From NCBI GenBank assembly GCA_030649945.1, contig JAUSFE010000125.1, positions 49,366 through 113,365 on the forward strand: a stretch of DNA of 64,000 bases, in the 5' to 3' direction. This stretch comes from Dehalococcoidia bacterium (GTDB taxonomy: Bacteria > Chloroflexota > Dehalococcoidia > SM23-28-2 > RBG-16-64-32). Position numbers and translations under genes: made by a program. Within the stretch, counting starts at the first letter, position 1, and each line of letters starts with the position of its first letter. Below are positions 42,196 to 50,843 of the stretch, in pieces. Below the pieces are notes generated by a model. It was not told where the DNA came from. It searched no databases and worked only from the letters and a program-made list of their open reading frames with translations.

Positions 42196-43095
42196 ATGCT
42201 CGCATTGATCGCTGCCGTCGCCGCTTTCGTCTCGGCTAGCTCGCTGCTGGCCTGGTTTGGCGGCGCGATGCGGAACCCCGTCGAGGCCCGGATTTCCAGG
42301 CTCGCGCCTGTCGGATCTAGTTCGGCGATGAAGGCCCCCTTTTCCGACCGCGTTTTCATGCCGGTGCTGGATGGCCTCACCAGCGGGCTGATCCAGCTGC
42401 TGCCGCACAGGTTCGTGTCGCGCGTAAGCCGTCAGCTCCTCGCCGCCGGCTCACCCATGACCACGCAGGCATTCTTCACCCTGGCCTTGCTGTGCGGGCT
42501 GGCCTTTCCGGCTGCAGGGCTCTTCTTCCTCGCACGTTCCTCCGATGGGGTCGCCGGCTGGATGATCGTCGTCGCCGCCTTCCTGGCCTTCGCAGGGTTC
42601 ATCGTGCCGTACACGTGGCTTCGGAGGCGTGTGCGCCTACGCAAGCTCACAATCTGGAGGCGGCTTGCCGATGTGTTCGACATGGTGACGGTGTGCGTGG
42701 AGGCCGGCCTGGGCCTGGATGCCGCGATGAGACAGGTGGCAGCAAAGCTGAAGGGCCCCTTTTCCGACGAGATTTCCTTGATGCTCCGGCAGGTTGGCAT
42801 GGGCCGGCCGCGCCGCGAGGCTCTTGAGGACCTGGCGTATCGTGTGGACGTGCCCGAAGTGACAACGTTCGTGCATGCCATCGTACAGGCCGAGCAGCTT
42901 GGGACCAGCCTTGGACGCGTCCTCCGGGCGCAAAGCCTGAGCCTGCGCGTCCGCCGCCGGCAAAAGGCGGAGGAGATGGCGCGCCGCGCCCCGGTGAAGA
43001 TGGTGTTCCCGCTGGTGCTCTTCATCATGCCCACCTTCTTCATCGTGACAATCGGCCCGATGTTCGTCCATCTGACGGAGTACCTGAAGGACTAA
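42196..43095 (+). CDS. tadC: TadC-like inner-membrane platform protein
   Basis: The 299-aa partner of TadB has several TMs and the T2SSF core DMVTVCVEAGLGLDAAMRQVAAKL, with DVPEVTTFVHAIVQAEQLGTSLGRVLRAQ and a final TM (MVFPLVLFIMPTFFIVTIGPM). GGGGGGTG precedes the ATG. TadB and TadC are thought to form the platform at which CpaF acts. Confidence 0.94.
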   Translation: MLALIAAVAAFVSASSLLAWFGGAMRNPVEARISRLAPVGSSSAMKAPFSDRVFMPVLDGLTSGLIQLLPHRFVSRVSRQLLAAGSPMTTQAFFTLALLCGLAFPAAGLFFLARSSDGVAGWMIVVAAFLAFAGFIVPYTWLRRRVRLRKLTIWRRLADVFDMVTVCVEAGLGLDAAMRQVAAKLKGPFSDEISLMLRQVGMGRPRREALEDLAYRVDVPEVTTFVHAIVQAEQLGTSLGRVLRAQSLSLRVRRRQKAEEMARRAPVKMVFPLVLFIMPTFFIVTIGPMFVHLTEYLKD

Positions 43096-43099
43096 CGAG

Positions 43100-44146
43100 A
43101 TGTCACCGGACGTGGGGCTGCGGCCCGACGCGTACGAGGTGCTGTTTGTTCACCCGACGGCGCCGACGGAATTGCTCGCGACCATGTACTGGGCGCTGGC
43201 AGGCGACTTGCAGAGGCGTCGCGCGGCAGGTGAGCACGTCGACGATGAGCTGCACCACCTCACACGGTCGTACGAATGCGTGGGGGACTCCGACCGCCGC
43301 GCCGGCTACAACGCATCCCTCGGGTTGCTCACCCAGCCATTGATGCTACGGCCCCTGCCTCCCTCCCGGCGGTCGGTCCTGGGACGCCTGCTTCGTCGCT
43401 CCACCCATGGACCGATTGACCTCTACGAGGTGATGGGGGTAGCCCGGAACGTTCCTCCGGAGCTTCTCCCGCACGCACATCCAATCATGCGCGACCAATA
43501 CCTGAGGTTGGGCGCCGGCAAGCGGCAGACACAACTACTCGAAGCGCTAGAACGTTCTTACGAGACGCTACGCTCACCCGAGGCCAGAGATCGGTACGAC
43601 GCGCGCGCCCCCAAACCGCAGAACGGCATTCGGCCAGATTCATCGGCAGGCGCCGGTGACGCGCCGCCCAAACGGACTGCCACGGCAGCCGCGGCGCCCA
43701 AGACCAAGAAGCGGCTAAGTCACTCGAGGGCCGTAACGGCGGCGAAGGCGACGCGAGTGACCCCGCCTGCCTCTCCCGCGAACAAGAACAAGTCCTCGCC
43801 TCCCCAGAAGCGACCGAGTGCAAAGGCTCTGCCGCTGTTGTCGCGCGCGGCCGCGTCGGTCCTGTCAATGGTTGCGGCTGGACTTCGCCTGGCATATCGA
43901 GTCATGCGCTGGGGCGCAAGCGAAGCAGGTAGCGCATGGCAGAGGATGCGTTCCCGACGCGCCACGCTTCCAGCCGTTAGCGGGCCGCCTCCGCCGGCTG
44001 TCATCCATGCCCCCGGCGATCGTGCGAAGCGCGTGCCATCGGAAGTTGAAGACCAGTTTCTCGGCAGAGTGGCAACATCCGTCAAGGAGAGCGAGAGTCA
44101 TCTGCACGGCGCGGATCCTGGCCCGGGGCCTGGGAAGTCTCCGTAA
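43100..44146 (+). CDS. Tad-locus protein with two degenerate J-domain-like modules
   Basis: The 348-aa protein starts 4 nt after tadC. Two N-terminal modules resemble DnaJ J-domains in their first and last parts: DAYEVLFVHPTAPTELL to LTRSYECVGDSDRRAGYN, and DLYEVMGVARNVPPELL to LERSYETLRSPEARDRYDAR. The HPD triad needed to stimulate Hsp70 is absent in both. The C-terminal half is Ala/Lys/Pro-rich with one short hydrophobic stretch. I infer a scaffold for the pilus platform, not a co-chaperone. Its last 65 nt overlap the convergent DUF192 gene. Confidence 0.7.
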   Translation: MSPDVGLRPDAYEVLFVHPTAPTELLATMYWALAGDLQRRRAAGEHVDDELHHLTRSYECVGDSDRRAGYNASLGLLTQPLMLRPLPPSRRSVLGRLLRRSTHGPIDLYEVMGVARNVPPELLPHAHPIMRDQYLRLGAGKRQTQLLEALERSYETLRSPEARDRYDARAPKPQNGIRPDSSAGAGDAPPKRTATAAAAPKTKKRLSHSRAVTAAKATRVTPPASPANKNKSSPPQKRPSAKALPLLSRAAASVLSMVAAGLRLAYRVMRWGASEAGSAWQRMRSRRATLPAVSGPPPPAVIHAPGDRAKRVPSEVEDQFLGRVATSVKESESHLHGADPGPGPGKSP

Positions 44147-44486
44147 ACAGCACTCGAGCGCCGATGGACACGCCCACCTGAGCCGCCCTCTCGGCGTTCA
44201 TCTCGAGAACCGAGCGCGCTCCGCGACCGACGGCTGCCCGAAACGGCTTCATGGCGGGCGCAATCTTTAGAACGCGGTCGTCCTTATCGAGAAAGATGAC
44301 GTCGATCGGGAAGCGCATGAACATCGTGTGCACCGAATAGCATGGCGTGATCAGCAGTCCCTCGTCCGCAGGCATACCATGCCGGCCCATCAAGCCCCAG
44401 AACCGCGACCAGATGTTGTCCGCAATGCGCACCCGCTCGGCCAACACCATGTCCGAGGCCTCTATGGTCGCCCGTAGCGTCTTCAT
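44082..44486 (-). CDS. DUF192 family protein
   Basis: The 134-aa protein has the DUF192 core: ADNIWSRFWGLMGR, GLLITPCYSVHTMFMRFPIDVIFLDKDDRV and MNAERAAQVGVSIGARV. Members are small beta-rich, often extracytoplasmic proteins of unknown function; here no signal peptide is present. The ATG at 44486 overlaps the upstream stop (TGATG). The 3' end overlaps the convergent J-like gene by 65 nt. Confidence 0.87.
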   Translation of the reverse strand: MKTLRATIEASDMVLAERVRIADNIWSRFWGLMGRHGMPADEGLLITPCYSVHTMFMRFPIDVIFLDKDDRVLKIAPAMKPFRAAVGRGARSVLEMNAERAAQVGVSIGARVLFTETSQAPGQDPRRADDSRSP

Positions 44487-45013
44487 CACTCTTCCGCCCG
44501 GCTCTCCTGCGTTGCGAACGGCGGACCGTACTCCAGCACAATCTCCTCGCCGTCTTCGAGGATAATGTTCGCGGGGTCTCCAGCGTAGGGACTGCCGTTG
44601 ACGGTCGCAGTGATTTCGTGTGAGGCGTCCGCCGTCCGGTCAAGCAACTGTTCCGCGCTCAAGGGCTGTGCCCAGACGGCGAAAAACTGACCGAGCGTGT
44701 ACTCCAGACGCTCCGGCGCCTCGACGTGTATCAACCCATCTTCACCATGAGTGTGCAGCCAGAAGACGCAGTTGTCCCGGATGCCAATCCGGCTCGCCAC
44801 CGGGACCTGGTCGCCTTCGATGAAGATGGACAGGTGCGCGGGCACGTGGTAGTCCAGCCGCTCGCTGCTCTGGCACTCTACACCATCGACCGTTGCGTAG
44901 GTCTTGACGGCTGAGCCTCGGATCACGGCAAACGCCGTCGCCACCACGGCAATGACGACGAAGCCCAACGCCAGGCCCCACAACCAGTCTCGCCTTCCGG
45001 TTCTCAGCGGCAT
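44486..45013 (-). CDS. Membrane-anchored protein with HTH-xx-DG-xx-H motif
   Basis: The 175-aa protein has one N-terminal TM (LALGFVVIAVVATAFAVI) and an extracytoplasmic domain with DYHVPAHLSIFIEGDQVPV and CVFWLHTHGEDGLIHVEAPE. The clustered His/Cys/Asp residues look like a metal (copper?) site, but no characterised family comes to mind. It is translationally coupled to the DUF192 protein, and the two probably act together. Confidence 0.7.
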   Translation of the reverse strand: MPLRTGRRDWLWGLALGFVVIAVVATAFAVIRGSAVKTYATVDGVECQSSERLDYHVPAHLSIFIEGDQVPVASRIGIRDNCVFWLHTHGEDGLIHVEAPERLEYTLGQFFAVWAQPLSAEQLLDRTADASHEITATVNGSPYAGDPANIILEDGEEIVLEYGPPFATQESRAEE

Positions 45014-45117
45014 GAGCTCGTAAACACCGTCACGCTGTCCTGAATTCTAACGCCTAATTCATTTGTGCGCCCGTAACACTGGGCATCCGGGCCGCGTCTG
45101 GCTATTCGGGACTCGCA

Positions 45118-45591
45118 ATGACCGACGCTCGCCGCGCCGCATTCTCTGAAGGGACGTTCAACTGGCCTGTCATCACGCAAGGTCTGTTGGCATGTGTTTG
45201 CCTCGTGGGGTTCTCGTCAATGCCTAATTCGTCGTGGCTTGTCTACCCCGCGATCGCGGTACTCGCCTACACGATGCTCGCTGGCGCGCCCGTCCGCCGG
45301 CTGTTTTCCTCGTCTGGTCTCCGGCGGACGTTGTCTCGCTGGTGCCCGAGGCTGCTGGCGACGGTCGTGGGAATCCTGGTTGCTGGGCTGTTCGCGGATG
45401 GACCGGGAGTTCTGGCCCCAGTGGGCAGTTTGCTCTTTGTTCTGATACTGGCGGTGGCCGGCTTCTTCGTTGCCACACTCGTATTTCGGGCAGGGTGCTC
45501 CGCGGTTACCTGGACCGGCGAATCATCGGCGCCGGCCTACCAGCACCTGCGCCTGCAGGCCCGCCTAATTTGGCTGTACGTGGCCGGCTAG
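45118..45591 (+). CDS. Hypothetical four-TM membrane protein
   Basis: The 157-aa protein is mostly hydrophobic: GLLACVCLVGFSS, YPAIAVLAYTMLAG, LLATVVGILVAGLFAD and SLLFVLILAVAGFFVATLVF are TM candidates, with basic loops between. I recognise no family. It lies between the pilus genes and the AAA+ gene in the same direction, so a role in the pilus machinery is possible. Confidence 0.55.
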   Translation: MTDARRAAFSEGTFNWPVITQGLLACVCLVGFSSMPNSSWLVYPAIAVLAYTMLAGAPVRRLFSSSGLRRTLSRWCPRLLATVVGILVAGLFADGPGVLAPVGSLLFVLILAVAGFFVATLVFRAGCSAVTWTGESSAPAYQHLRLQARLIWLYVAG

Positions 45592-45650
45592 AACATTGAT
45601 GACCGCGCCGACGCATACGCAAGCGACAGTGTCGGTTATGATATAGCAAC

Positions 45651-46958
45651 ATGAAGCGCGCAAACACAGCACCGCCGGTCGACTATCCCACGGCTCCGGT
45701 TTCAGTCGAAGACACGGGCCTGGACCTGGGGCTGCTGGCTGACCTCACTCTTAAGTCCCTTTACTTCGCGGGCAATATCGCGGGCGATGTCCTCAGCGAC
45801 CGTCTGGCCCTGCCGGTGCCAGTGATGACCGAAATCCTCGCCTTCCTCCGCCGGGAGCGTCTCTGCGAGGTCACCGGCGGCGGCGGGCTGTCCGTCGCGG
45901 GGCTGAACTACACCTTGACAGCGGCTGGGTTGGAAAGAGCATCCGCCGCCATGTCGCTCAACGGATATGCCGGAGCGGCGCCGGTGCCGCTGGACACATA
46001 CTTCGAGTACGTCCGCCGCCAGTCCGTGCAGAACGTCGTGCTGGACCGAGAGACGATCGAGTCCGCCCTGTCCGACCTCGTACTGGACCAGACGACGATC
46101 GACCTCATAGGGCAGGCCATCAGCTCCAAGCGCGCGGTCCTGCTCTACGGCGGCTCCGGGAACGGCAAGTCCACGGCCGCGGACTGCCTCAGAAACGCCA
46201 TTACGGGAACCATCCTCATTCCCTATGCAGTCGAAGTGATGCACCAGATCATCCAGGTGTTCGATCCGAGCACCCATGAGGTGGTCGAGGGCTCCGGGCA
46301 GCGCGCGGGAGGCCCGATGTCCGACAGGCGGTGGGTCCTGATCAAGCGCCCGCTCGTGTTTGCCGCGGGGGAGCTGGCCGCAAGCCATCTCGAATTGATC
46401 CTCGACGACGTGCACAAGACATACGAAGCGCCGATCCAGATGAAAGCCAATGGCGGCCTGCTGGTCATCGACGACTTCGGGCGGCAGCACCTGGACGCGG
46501 CCTACTTACTCAACCGTTGGATCGTCCCCCTTGAGAAGGGAGTCGACAACCTTTCTCTGCAGAACGGCGCGAGGTTCCAGGCGCCTTTTGACGTGATCCC
46601 AATCTTCGTCTCGAACCGGCCCCCGAGCGAGCTTGCGGACGAAGCGTTCCTGCGCCGTATCCGCTACAAGGTGGAGATTCCGCCCCCTAATCCGGACCTC
46701 TTCCTCGAAATACTGAGGCGAGAATGTGAACGCAACGAAGTGACATACGACGAGGCGGCGGCCCATTACCTGGTGGACCAGCACTTTACGAGACTTCGCC
46801 GTCGGATGCGAGGCTGCCATCCGCGTGACCTTATCGAAGCGATCGCGGCCGCCGCGGCCTACCGAGGTACAGACCGGGCGCTCACAGAGGCCACCATCGA
46901 TGAGGCCTGCGCTATCTACTTCGGCCTGGGCGCTGAGACTGTCGGCGCCCTGGACTAG
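45651..46958 (+). CDS. AAA+ ATPase with N-terminal winged-helix-like region
   Basis: The 435-aa protein has an N-terminal region (about 30-110: KSLYFAGNIAGDVLSDRL, VPVMTEILAFLRRERLCEV) resembling a winged helix, then an ATPase core with Walker A YGGSGNGKSTAADCL, Walker B GGLLVIDDFGRQ and an R-containing sensor RPPSELADEAFLRRIRYKVEI. It looks like a helicase-loader/MoxR-type remodelling ATPase, of a kind often seen beside Tad loci. Substrate unknown; with no DnaB or replication genes near, pilus regulation is my inference. Confidence 0.8.
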   Translation: MKRANTAPPVDYPTAPVSVEDTGLDLGLLADLTLKSLYFAGNIAGDVLSDRLALPVPVMTEILAFLRRERLCEVTGGGGLSVAGLNYTLTAAGLERASAAMSLNGYAGAAPVPLDTYFEYVRRQSVQNVVLDRETIESALSDLVLDQTTIDLIGQAISSKRAVLLYGGSGNGKSTAADCLRNAITGTILIPYAVEVMHQIIQVFDPSTHEVVEGSGQRAGGPMSDRRWVLIKRPLVFAAGELAASHLELILDDVHKTYEAPIQMKANGGLLVIDDFGRQHLDAAYLLNRWIVPLEKGVDNLSLQNGARFQAPFDVIPIFVSNRPPSELADEAFLRRIRYKVEIPPPNPDLFLEILRRECERNEVTYDEAAAHYLVDQHFTRLRRRMRGCHPRDLIEAIAAAAAYRGTDRALTEATIDEACAIYFGLGAETVGALD

Positions 46959-47097
46959 CGGCGTCAAGCGTCCCTGGCCGCCTCCGCCAGTTCGTGATAG
47001 AAGCTGAGCCTGCGGAACATCGTGGGCTGCACGGCTGGATCGCGGACGTGACCCAGGCATATTGGTCAGGAGCCGCGATTAGTCAACCGCCCGACTC

Positions 47098-47115
47098 TCA
47101 CCACTGCACAAACAT
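47098..47115 (-). pseudogene. Possible remnant of a dnaN 3' end (weak)
   Basis: Minus-strand ATGTTTGTGCAGTGGTGA reads MFVQW-stop, identical in protein to the end of DnaN at 51.7 kb, with 16 of 18 nt matching. Too short to be certain; see the stronger echo at 48626. Confidence 0.3.
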
Positions 47116-47140
47116 GGAGACACAGGTTCTCCACTGACGA

Positions 47141-48481
47141 CTACTCCCGCCACCTCACCTCGAAGACGCGCACCGGCTCCTCGAACCCCTTCATCACGTG
47201 CTCACCCAGCTCCGCGAACAGGAAGCCCTTGCCCGCGCACAGCTCCCGTACCGCCAGCGACGCCAGGATCTCCCCGCCCTCCGCTTTCGCCGCGATGCGT
47301 GAAGCGAGGATGACGGTCTCGCCGAACAGATCGCCATCCTCCTCGATCGGCTCCCCGGCGTTAAGGCCGACGCGGATGTGCAACGGCTCGGCCCCGCTCT
47401 CGTTGCGCTCCGCGAACCGCTGCTGGAGGGCCACCGCGCACTCCACGGCCCTGGTGACCGACCCGAACGAGGCCATGAAGCCGTCGCCCATGGTCTTGAC
47501 CTCAGCGCCGCCGTGCGCCGCCAGCGCCTCCCGCGTGATCCTCTCGTGCTCCCGCAGCACCGCGCGCCCCTTCTCGTCGCCCAGGCGGCGCATCATGCTG
47601 GTGTGGTCGACGAGGTCGGTGAAGAGGATGGTGACGAGACCACCGGCCGGTGTCGATGCGGCCTTCACGGGTGCGGGCACTTGCTCGCCCTCCCGCAGGA
47701 ACTCGTCGATAGCGGCCGCAGAGTCCTCCGTGACGACGAAGCGGGCGGCGGCGATGTGCGGCGCGAGCTTCTGCGCGAGCGCCGAGAAGTCGCCGAAGGT
47801 GGTCGATGTGTCGCGAACGACGAGGGTCGGCACGGCCACTGAGCGAAGCAGATCTGTCACGTCGATATCTTCAGCGGCGTCGCGATAGGCCAGGAAGGCT
47901 TTAGGCGACATCCCAGCGCGGAACGCAGCCGCCAGGCGGCGCGCAAATTCGCTGTTGGAGAAGGCCGTGAGGGCATTGGCCAGCGCTAGGGTGTAAAACT
48001 CCCACTGGTCCTCCGCGATATGGCGTAGATCTTTGGCCACGCGCATGGACGGTAGCGCTTCGTAATAGTCGGCGCCGCTGGCGAACGAGTTGACCAGGAT
48101 GAGGTGGGACAGGCGCTCGGGGTGCCGGACGGCATAGGAGATCGCGGCCGGGCCGCCTTGAGTAGAACCGCACAGTGCAAAGCGATCGGCTCCAACGGCG
48201 TCTATCACCGCCTCAAGGTCGCGCAGGCGCCCCTCGATGGAGAAGTCGACGGCACTCCGGTCCGACGCCCCCATTCCGCGTCCGTCATAGCGGACGACGC
48301 GCCATCCCCGTTCCACCACGGCGTCGGCCATTCCCACTGAGAGCGCAAGCCCGGCCGACAAGTACAGGTGTATGTCGCCCCAGGCGCCTGCCGGAAACAC
48401 GATCGGCGGCCCCTCGCCAAACACGGCGTAGGCGATGCTAACCCCGTCGCTGGTCTTGGCGTACTGAATTCGCGGCTTCAT
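47141..48481 (-). CDS. Hydrolase-like sensor fused to class III nucleotide cyclase (copy 4)
   Basis: The 446-aa protein has a hydrolase domain (1-265) closely resembling copy 1 at 9.6 kb (RYDGRGMG, AEDQWEFYTL, YAVRHPERLSHLILVNSFA), with elbow CGSTQGG where Thr replaces the nucleophile Ser. Its cyclase domain belongs to another subtype: ILFTDLVDHTSMMRRLGD, EVKTMGDGFMASF, DGDLFGETVILASRIAA and the C-terminal GFEEPVRVFEVRWRE. Here the purine-specifying Asp is present, but the usual transition-state Asn is Ile. It is a single-gene unit. Confidence 0.88.
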   Translation of the reverse strand: MKPRIQYAKTSDGVSIAYAVFGEGPPIVFPAGAWGDIHLYLSAGLALSVGMADAVVERGWRVVRYDGRGMGASDRSAVDFSIEGRLRDLEAVIDAVGADRFALCGSTQGGPAAISYAVRHPERLSHLILVNSFASGADYYEALPSMRVAKDLRHIAEDQWEFYTLALANALTAFSNSEFARRLAAAFRAGMSPKAFLAYRDAAEDIDVTDLLRSVAVPTLVVRDTSTTFGDFSALAQKLAPHIAAARFVVTEDSAAAIDEFLREGEQVPAPVKAASTPAGGLVTILFTDLVDHTSMMRRLGDEKGRAVLREHERITREALAAHGGAEVKTMGDGFMASFGSVTRAVECAVALQQRFAERNESGAEPLHIRVGLNAGEPIEEDGDLFGETVILASRIAAKAEGGEILASLAVRELCAGKGFLFAELGEHVMKGFEEPVRVFEVRWRE

Positions 48482-48625
48482 GGTGCCGTTATTCTATGCC
48501 GTCGCTGGTGACGTTTCCAGTGTGCGTGGCTCCCCGCCCGGCTTGCGGTCCGCAGAAGGACGCGAATTGCTGCGCCTCCGAGCCACCGAAGGAGAGCTCG
48601 CGACGGCTACCGGACTAGCCTACGC

Positions 48626-48649
48626 TCACCATTGGACGAACATCGGCAT
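48626..48649 (-). pseudogene. Remnant of a dnaN 3' end
   Basis: Minus strand reads ATGCCGATGTTCGTCCAATGG then TGA, encoding MPMFVQW-stop, as at the true dnaN end (51698-51721). The match is 22 of 23 nt over CACCAxTGGACGAACATCGG plus CAT. A stop three codons upstream shows it is only a fragment. Confidence 0.5.
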
Positions 48650-48716
48650 GTGCGTTCAGGATGGGCGTAGATAGCGTGGCGGTTTGGCGGCCGAGCTCTT
48701 AGACAACACCGTGGGC

Positions 48717-50843
48717 TCAATCAGCGAACCCAACCCGATGCAAGATTACCCAGACCTCGTCCCCGCTTAGGAACTGCAGGATGGTGCCGTTGCACTGCAA
48801 GTCATACTTCTGAGCTGCGCCGAACAGTTCCCAGCCCAGCCTCTCTGTCTCTGTGGTCGTCTCGTCCACCTCCTCAATAGGGAACCCGTAGTCTCCGAGC
48901 TTCAACCCGTAGGCTTCCCTAACGGACTTCCTGGTTGCCGTACCGACCAGGAAACTTTGCTCAAAGAGGCTGCCATAGAAGATGTAGTCGCCTTTGACCT
49001 CATAGGAGTCGACTCCCCGGGCCTCGGTGGTGAGGGTTTCCTCGTAGTGGGTCTCTGCTTCGTCCCGGCGGACATCGCTATGGCTGCTCACCTCGAAGCC
49101 GTCGTAGACCACCTCCAGCTTCCCGTCGTCCCGGAAGGTGGCGCGGATTTCGCCCCCAATAGAGTCCAGCGTCTGTAGCGCGATGCGGCGGCTGATGGTG
49201 CCCAGGATGCTGTCGTTGTCGACGGCCCACTCACCCTCAAGGCCCCTTGCGCCTATGACGTCGAGCACCTCGGGGACGTCCAGCTCGAATCCGCCATCGG
49301 GCTCAGTGTTGGTGACGACAACCATGGTTGCCGGACCGCAGTCTTTATCGGGCAGCTCCGAGGGGACCTCCTCTGACCATTCGAATACGTCAGGTGGTCG
49401 CGCTGACTCGCGGATCAGCCCCTGCGGTCGGAATTCAAGTGCTGCTTGCTTCGTGCCGCTGACGAAGACTAGGTACCTGGACACCCCGAATGGTCTGATT
49501 GGCACCTTCAGATATGGCGTGGCCTCCCTGTCGATCTCGACAAGTTTGGACGGCCCTTCGTAAGGGATCAGCCCGCCGCCGGTGTCTTGGATCTGCCCAT
49601 CGGTCATCGCCCTCGCGAAATCGTGGTATATCTCATCGATACCCGGGTACGCCGCCAGCGCGGCTTCCTGCTCCGGCCTGCCGCCGAAACCGGGTAGGCT
49701 TCTGACGAGGTCGAAGATGCCGTCGATTCCAACGATGTTCTCCAGGTACTGGAAAAACAGGAAGTTTTCATACGAGCGGTCGAACAAGGTGGTCGTCAGT
49801 TCCTGGAACGCCAAAAACTTTAGCGTGTTCCACTCGAAGTTGACCTTGTCGTAGACGACGTTGCTCAAGTAGTCCGCGAGCCCCTCCTCCCGCCACCGTT
49901 TAGCCTCGTGATCAGCCCGGTTCTGTTCGGTGAACTCCTCCTCCTGGAAGCAGTGGGCCAGTTCGTGGGCAATCGTCTGTTCGAACTCGCCATCCGGCAA
50001 GCCCTGCATCGACGTATATACGGCGACGCCGCAGGGCTTGCCAGCTTCGCTCCACGCCTGCGCAAGAAAGTTTCCTGCCAGCGAAACGGAAAAGACGATG
50101 TTGACGACGGGTGGCATCTTCCCCAGCTTCGCGTAGACCGGCCACGCCGTCTGCGCCGCCGCAACGGCCAGATCGTAGTGTTTTTGCGTCCAGCCCGCCG
50201 CCGGGAGCGACGGCGCGGGGAAGAAGATGCGAATGGGCTCGGGGCCAGCGGAAAATACGGGGTCGTCCAGAGAATAGAACTGGAATTCCAGGCACTGGCT
50301 GACGCCTGGAGGGCTCTGTCCATAGAAGAACAACTTGCAGTTCTCTTCGGATCCCAGGGCGGCACCCGGAGCGAGCCGGCCTAGGAGCGCAGCAGTGGGC
50401 TGACCGAGCCCCGCCATCGCCTCCAGCTGGTCATTGGAGAACACCAGCAGATCCAGCAGGCGGGTGATCTCCGCTTTGGCCTCTTCGTCGGGCCCGGCGT
50501 CCAAGTACTCGTGCGCCATCTGGAGGATGCCGGTGCCCTCAGGCCTAATGAGGTCAGGATGCCGCAGGACGCTCGCCGCATCGAGTTCGCCGACGGCGAG
50601 CTTGAGCGTGGCCACCAGACCTTCGCCCAGCGTCCATTCCCCATCCTCGACCTTGGCCAGGAGATTGTCGACGAAGCTGAGCTCAGATCGATCCGGCGCC
50701 TCTTCTTCAACCTCGGGGGTCACCCCCGGCGTCGTGGTCTCCTGGGCGGGCGGTGGCGACCCGTCGCCACCGCCGCCTCCGCAGGCCGAAAGGAGAACAA
50801 GCCCTGCCACCGCCGCGATGGCCCATCCTACAACTATCTTCAT
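48717..50843 (-). CDS. Lipoprotein with gluzincin-like metallopeptidase motif
   Basis: The 708-aa lipoprotein (lipobox LLSAC, Cys21) has a zinc-peptidase motif TIAHELAHCFQEEEF with a downstream Glu in WREEGLADYLSN, as in gluzincin-type enzymes. The large C-terminal half is beta-rich without a known domain. The ATG at 50843 was chosen because it opens a proper lipoprotein signal; the track ORF adds 48 unsupported codons. It overlaps the DUF3558-like lipoprotein gene by 4 nt (ATGA). Secreted protease or surface autolysin roles are both possible. Confidence 0.82.
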   Translation of the reverse strand: MKIVVGWAIAAVAGLVLLSACGGGGGDGSPPPAQETTTPGVTPEVEEEAPDRSELSFVDNLLAKVEDGEWTLGEGLVATLKLAVGELDAASVLRHPDLIRPEGTGILQMAHEYLDAGPDEEAKAEITRLLDLLVFSNDQLEAMAGLGQPTAALLGRLAPGAALGSEENCKLFFYGQSPPGVSQCLEFQFYSLDDPVFSAGPEPIRIFFPAPSLPAAGWTQKHYDLAVAAAQTAWPVYAKLGKMPPVVNIVFSVSLAGNFLAQAWSEAGKPCGVAVYTSMQGLPDGEFEQTIAHELAHCFQEEEFTEQNRADHEAKRWREEGLADYLSNVVYDKVNFEWNTLKFLAFQELTTTLFDRSYENFLFFQYLENIVGIDGIFDLVRSLPGFGGRPEQEAALAAYPGIDEIYHDFARAMTDGQIQDTGGGLIPYEGPSKLVEIDREATPYLKVPIRPFGVSRYLVFVSGTKQAALEFRPQGLIRESARPPDVFEWSEEVPSELPDKDCGPATMVVVTNTEPDGGFELDVPEVLDVIGARGLEGEWAVDNDSILGTISRRIALQTLDSIGGEIRATFRDDGKLEVVYDGFEVSSHSDVRRDEAETHYEETLTTEARGVDSYEVKGDYIFYGSLFEQSFLVGTATRKSVREAYGLKLGDYGFPIEEVDETTTETERLGWELFGAAQKYDLQCNGTILQFLSGDEVWVILHRVGFAD

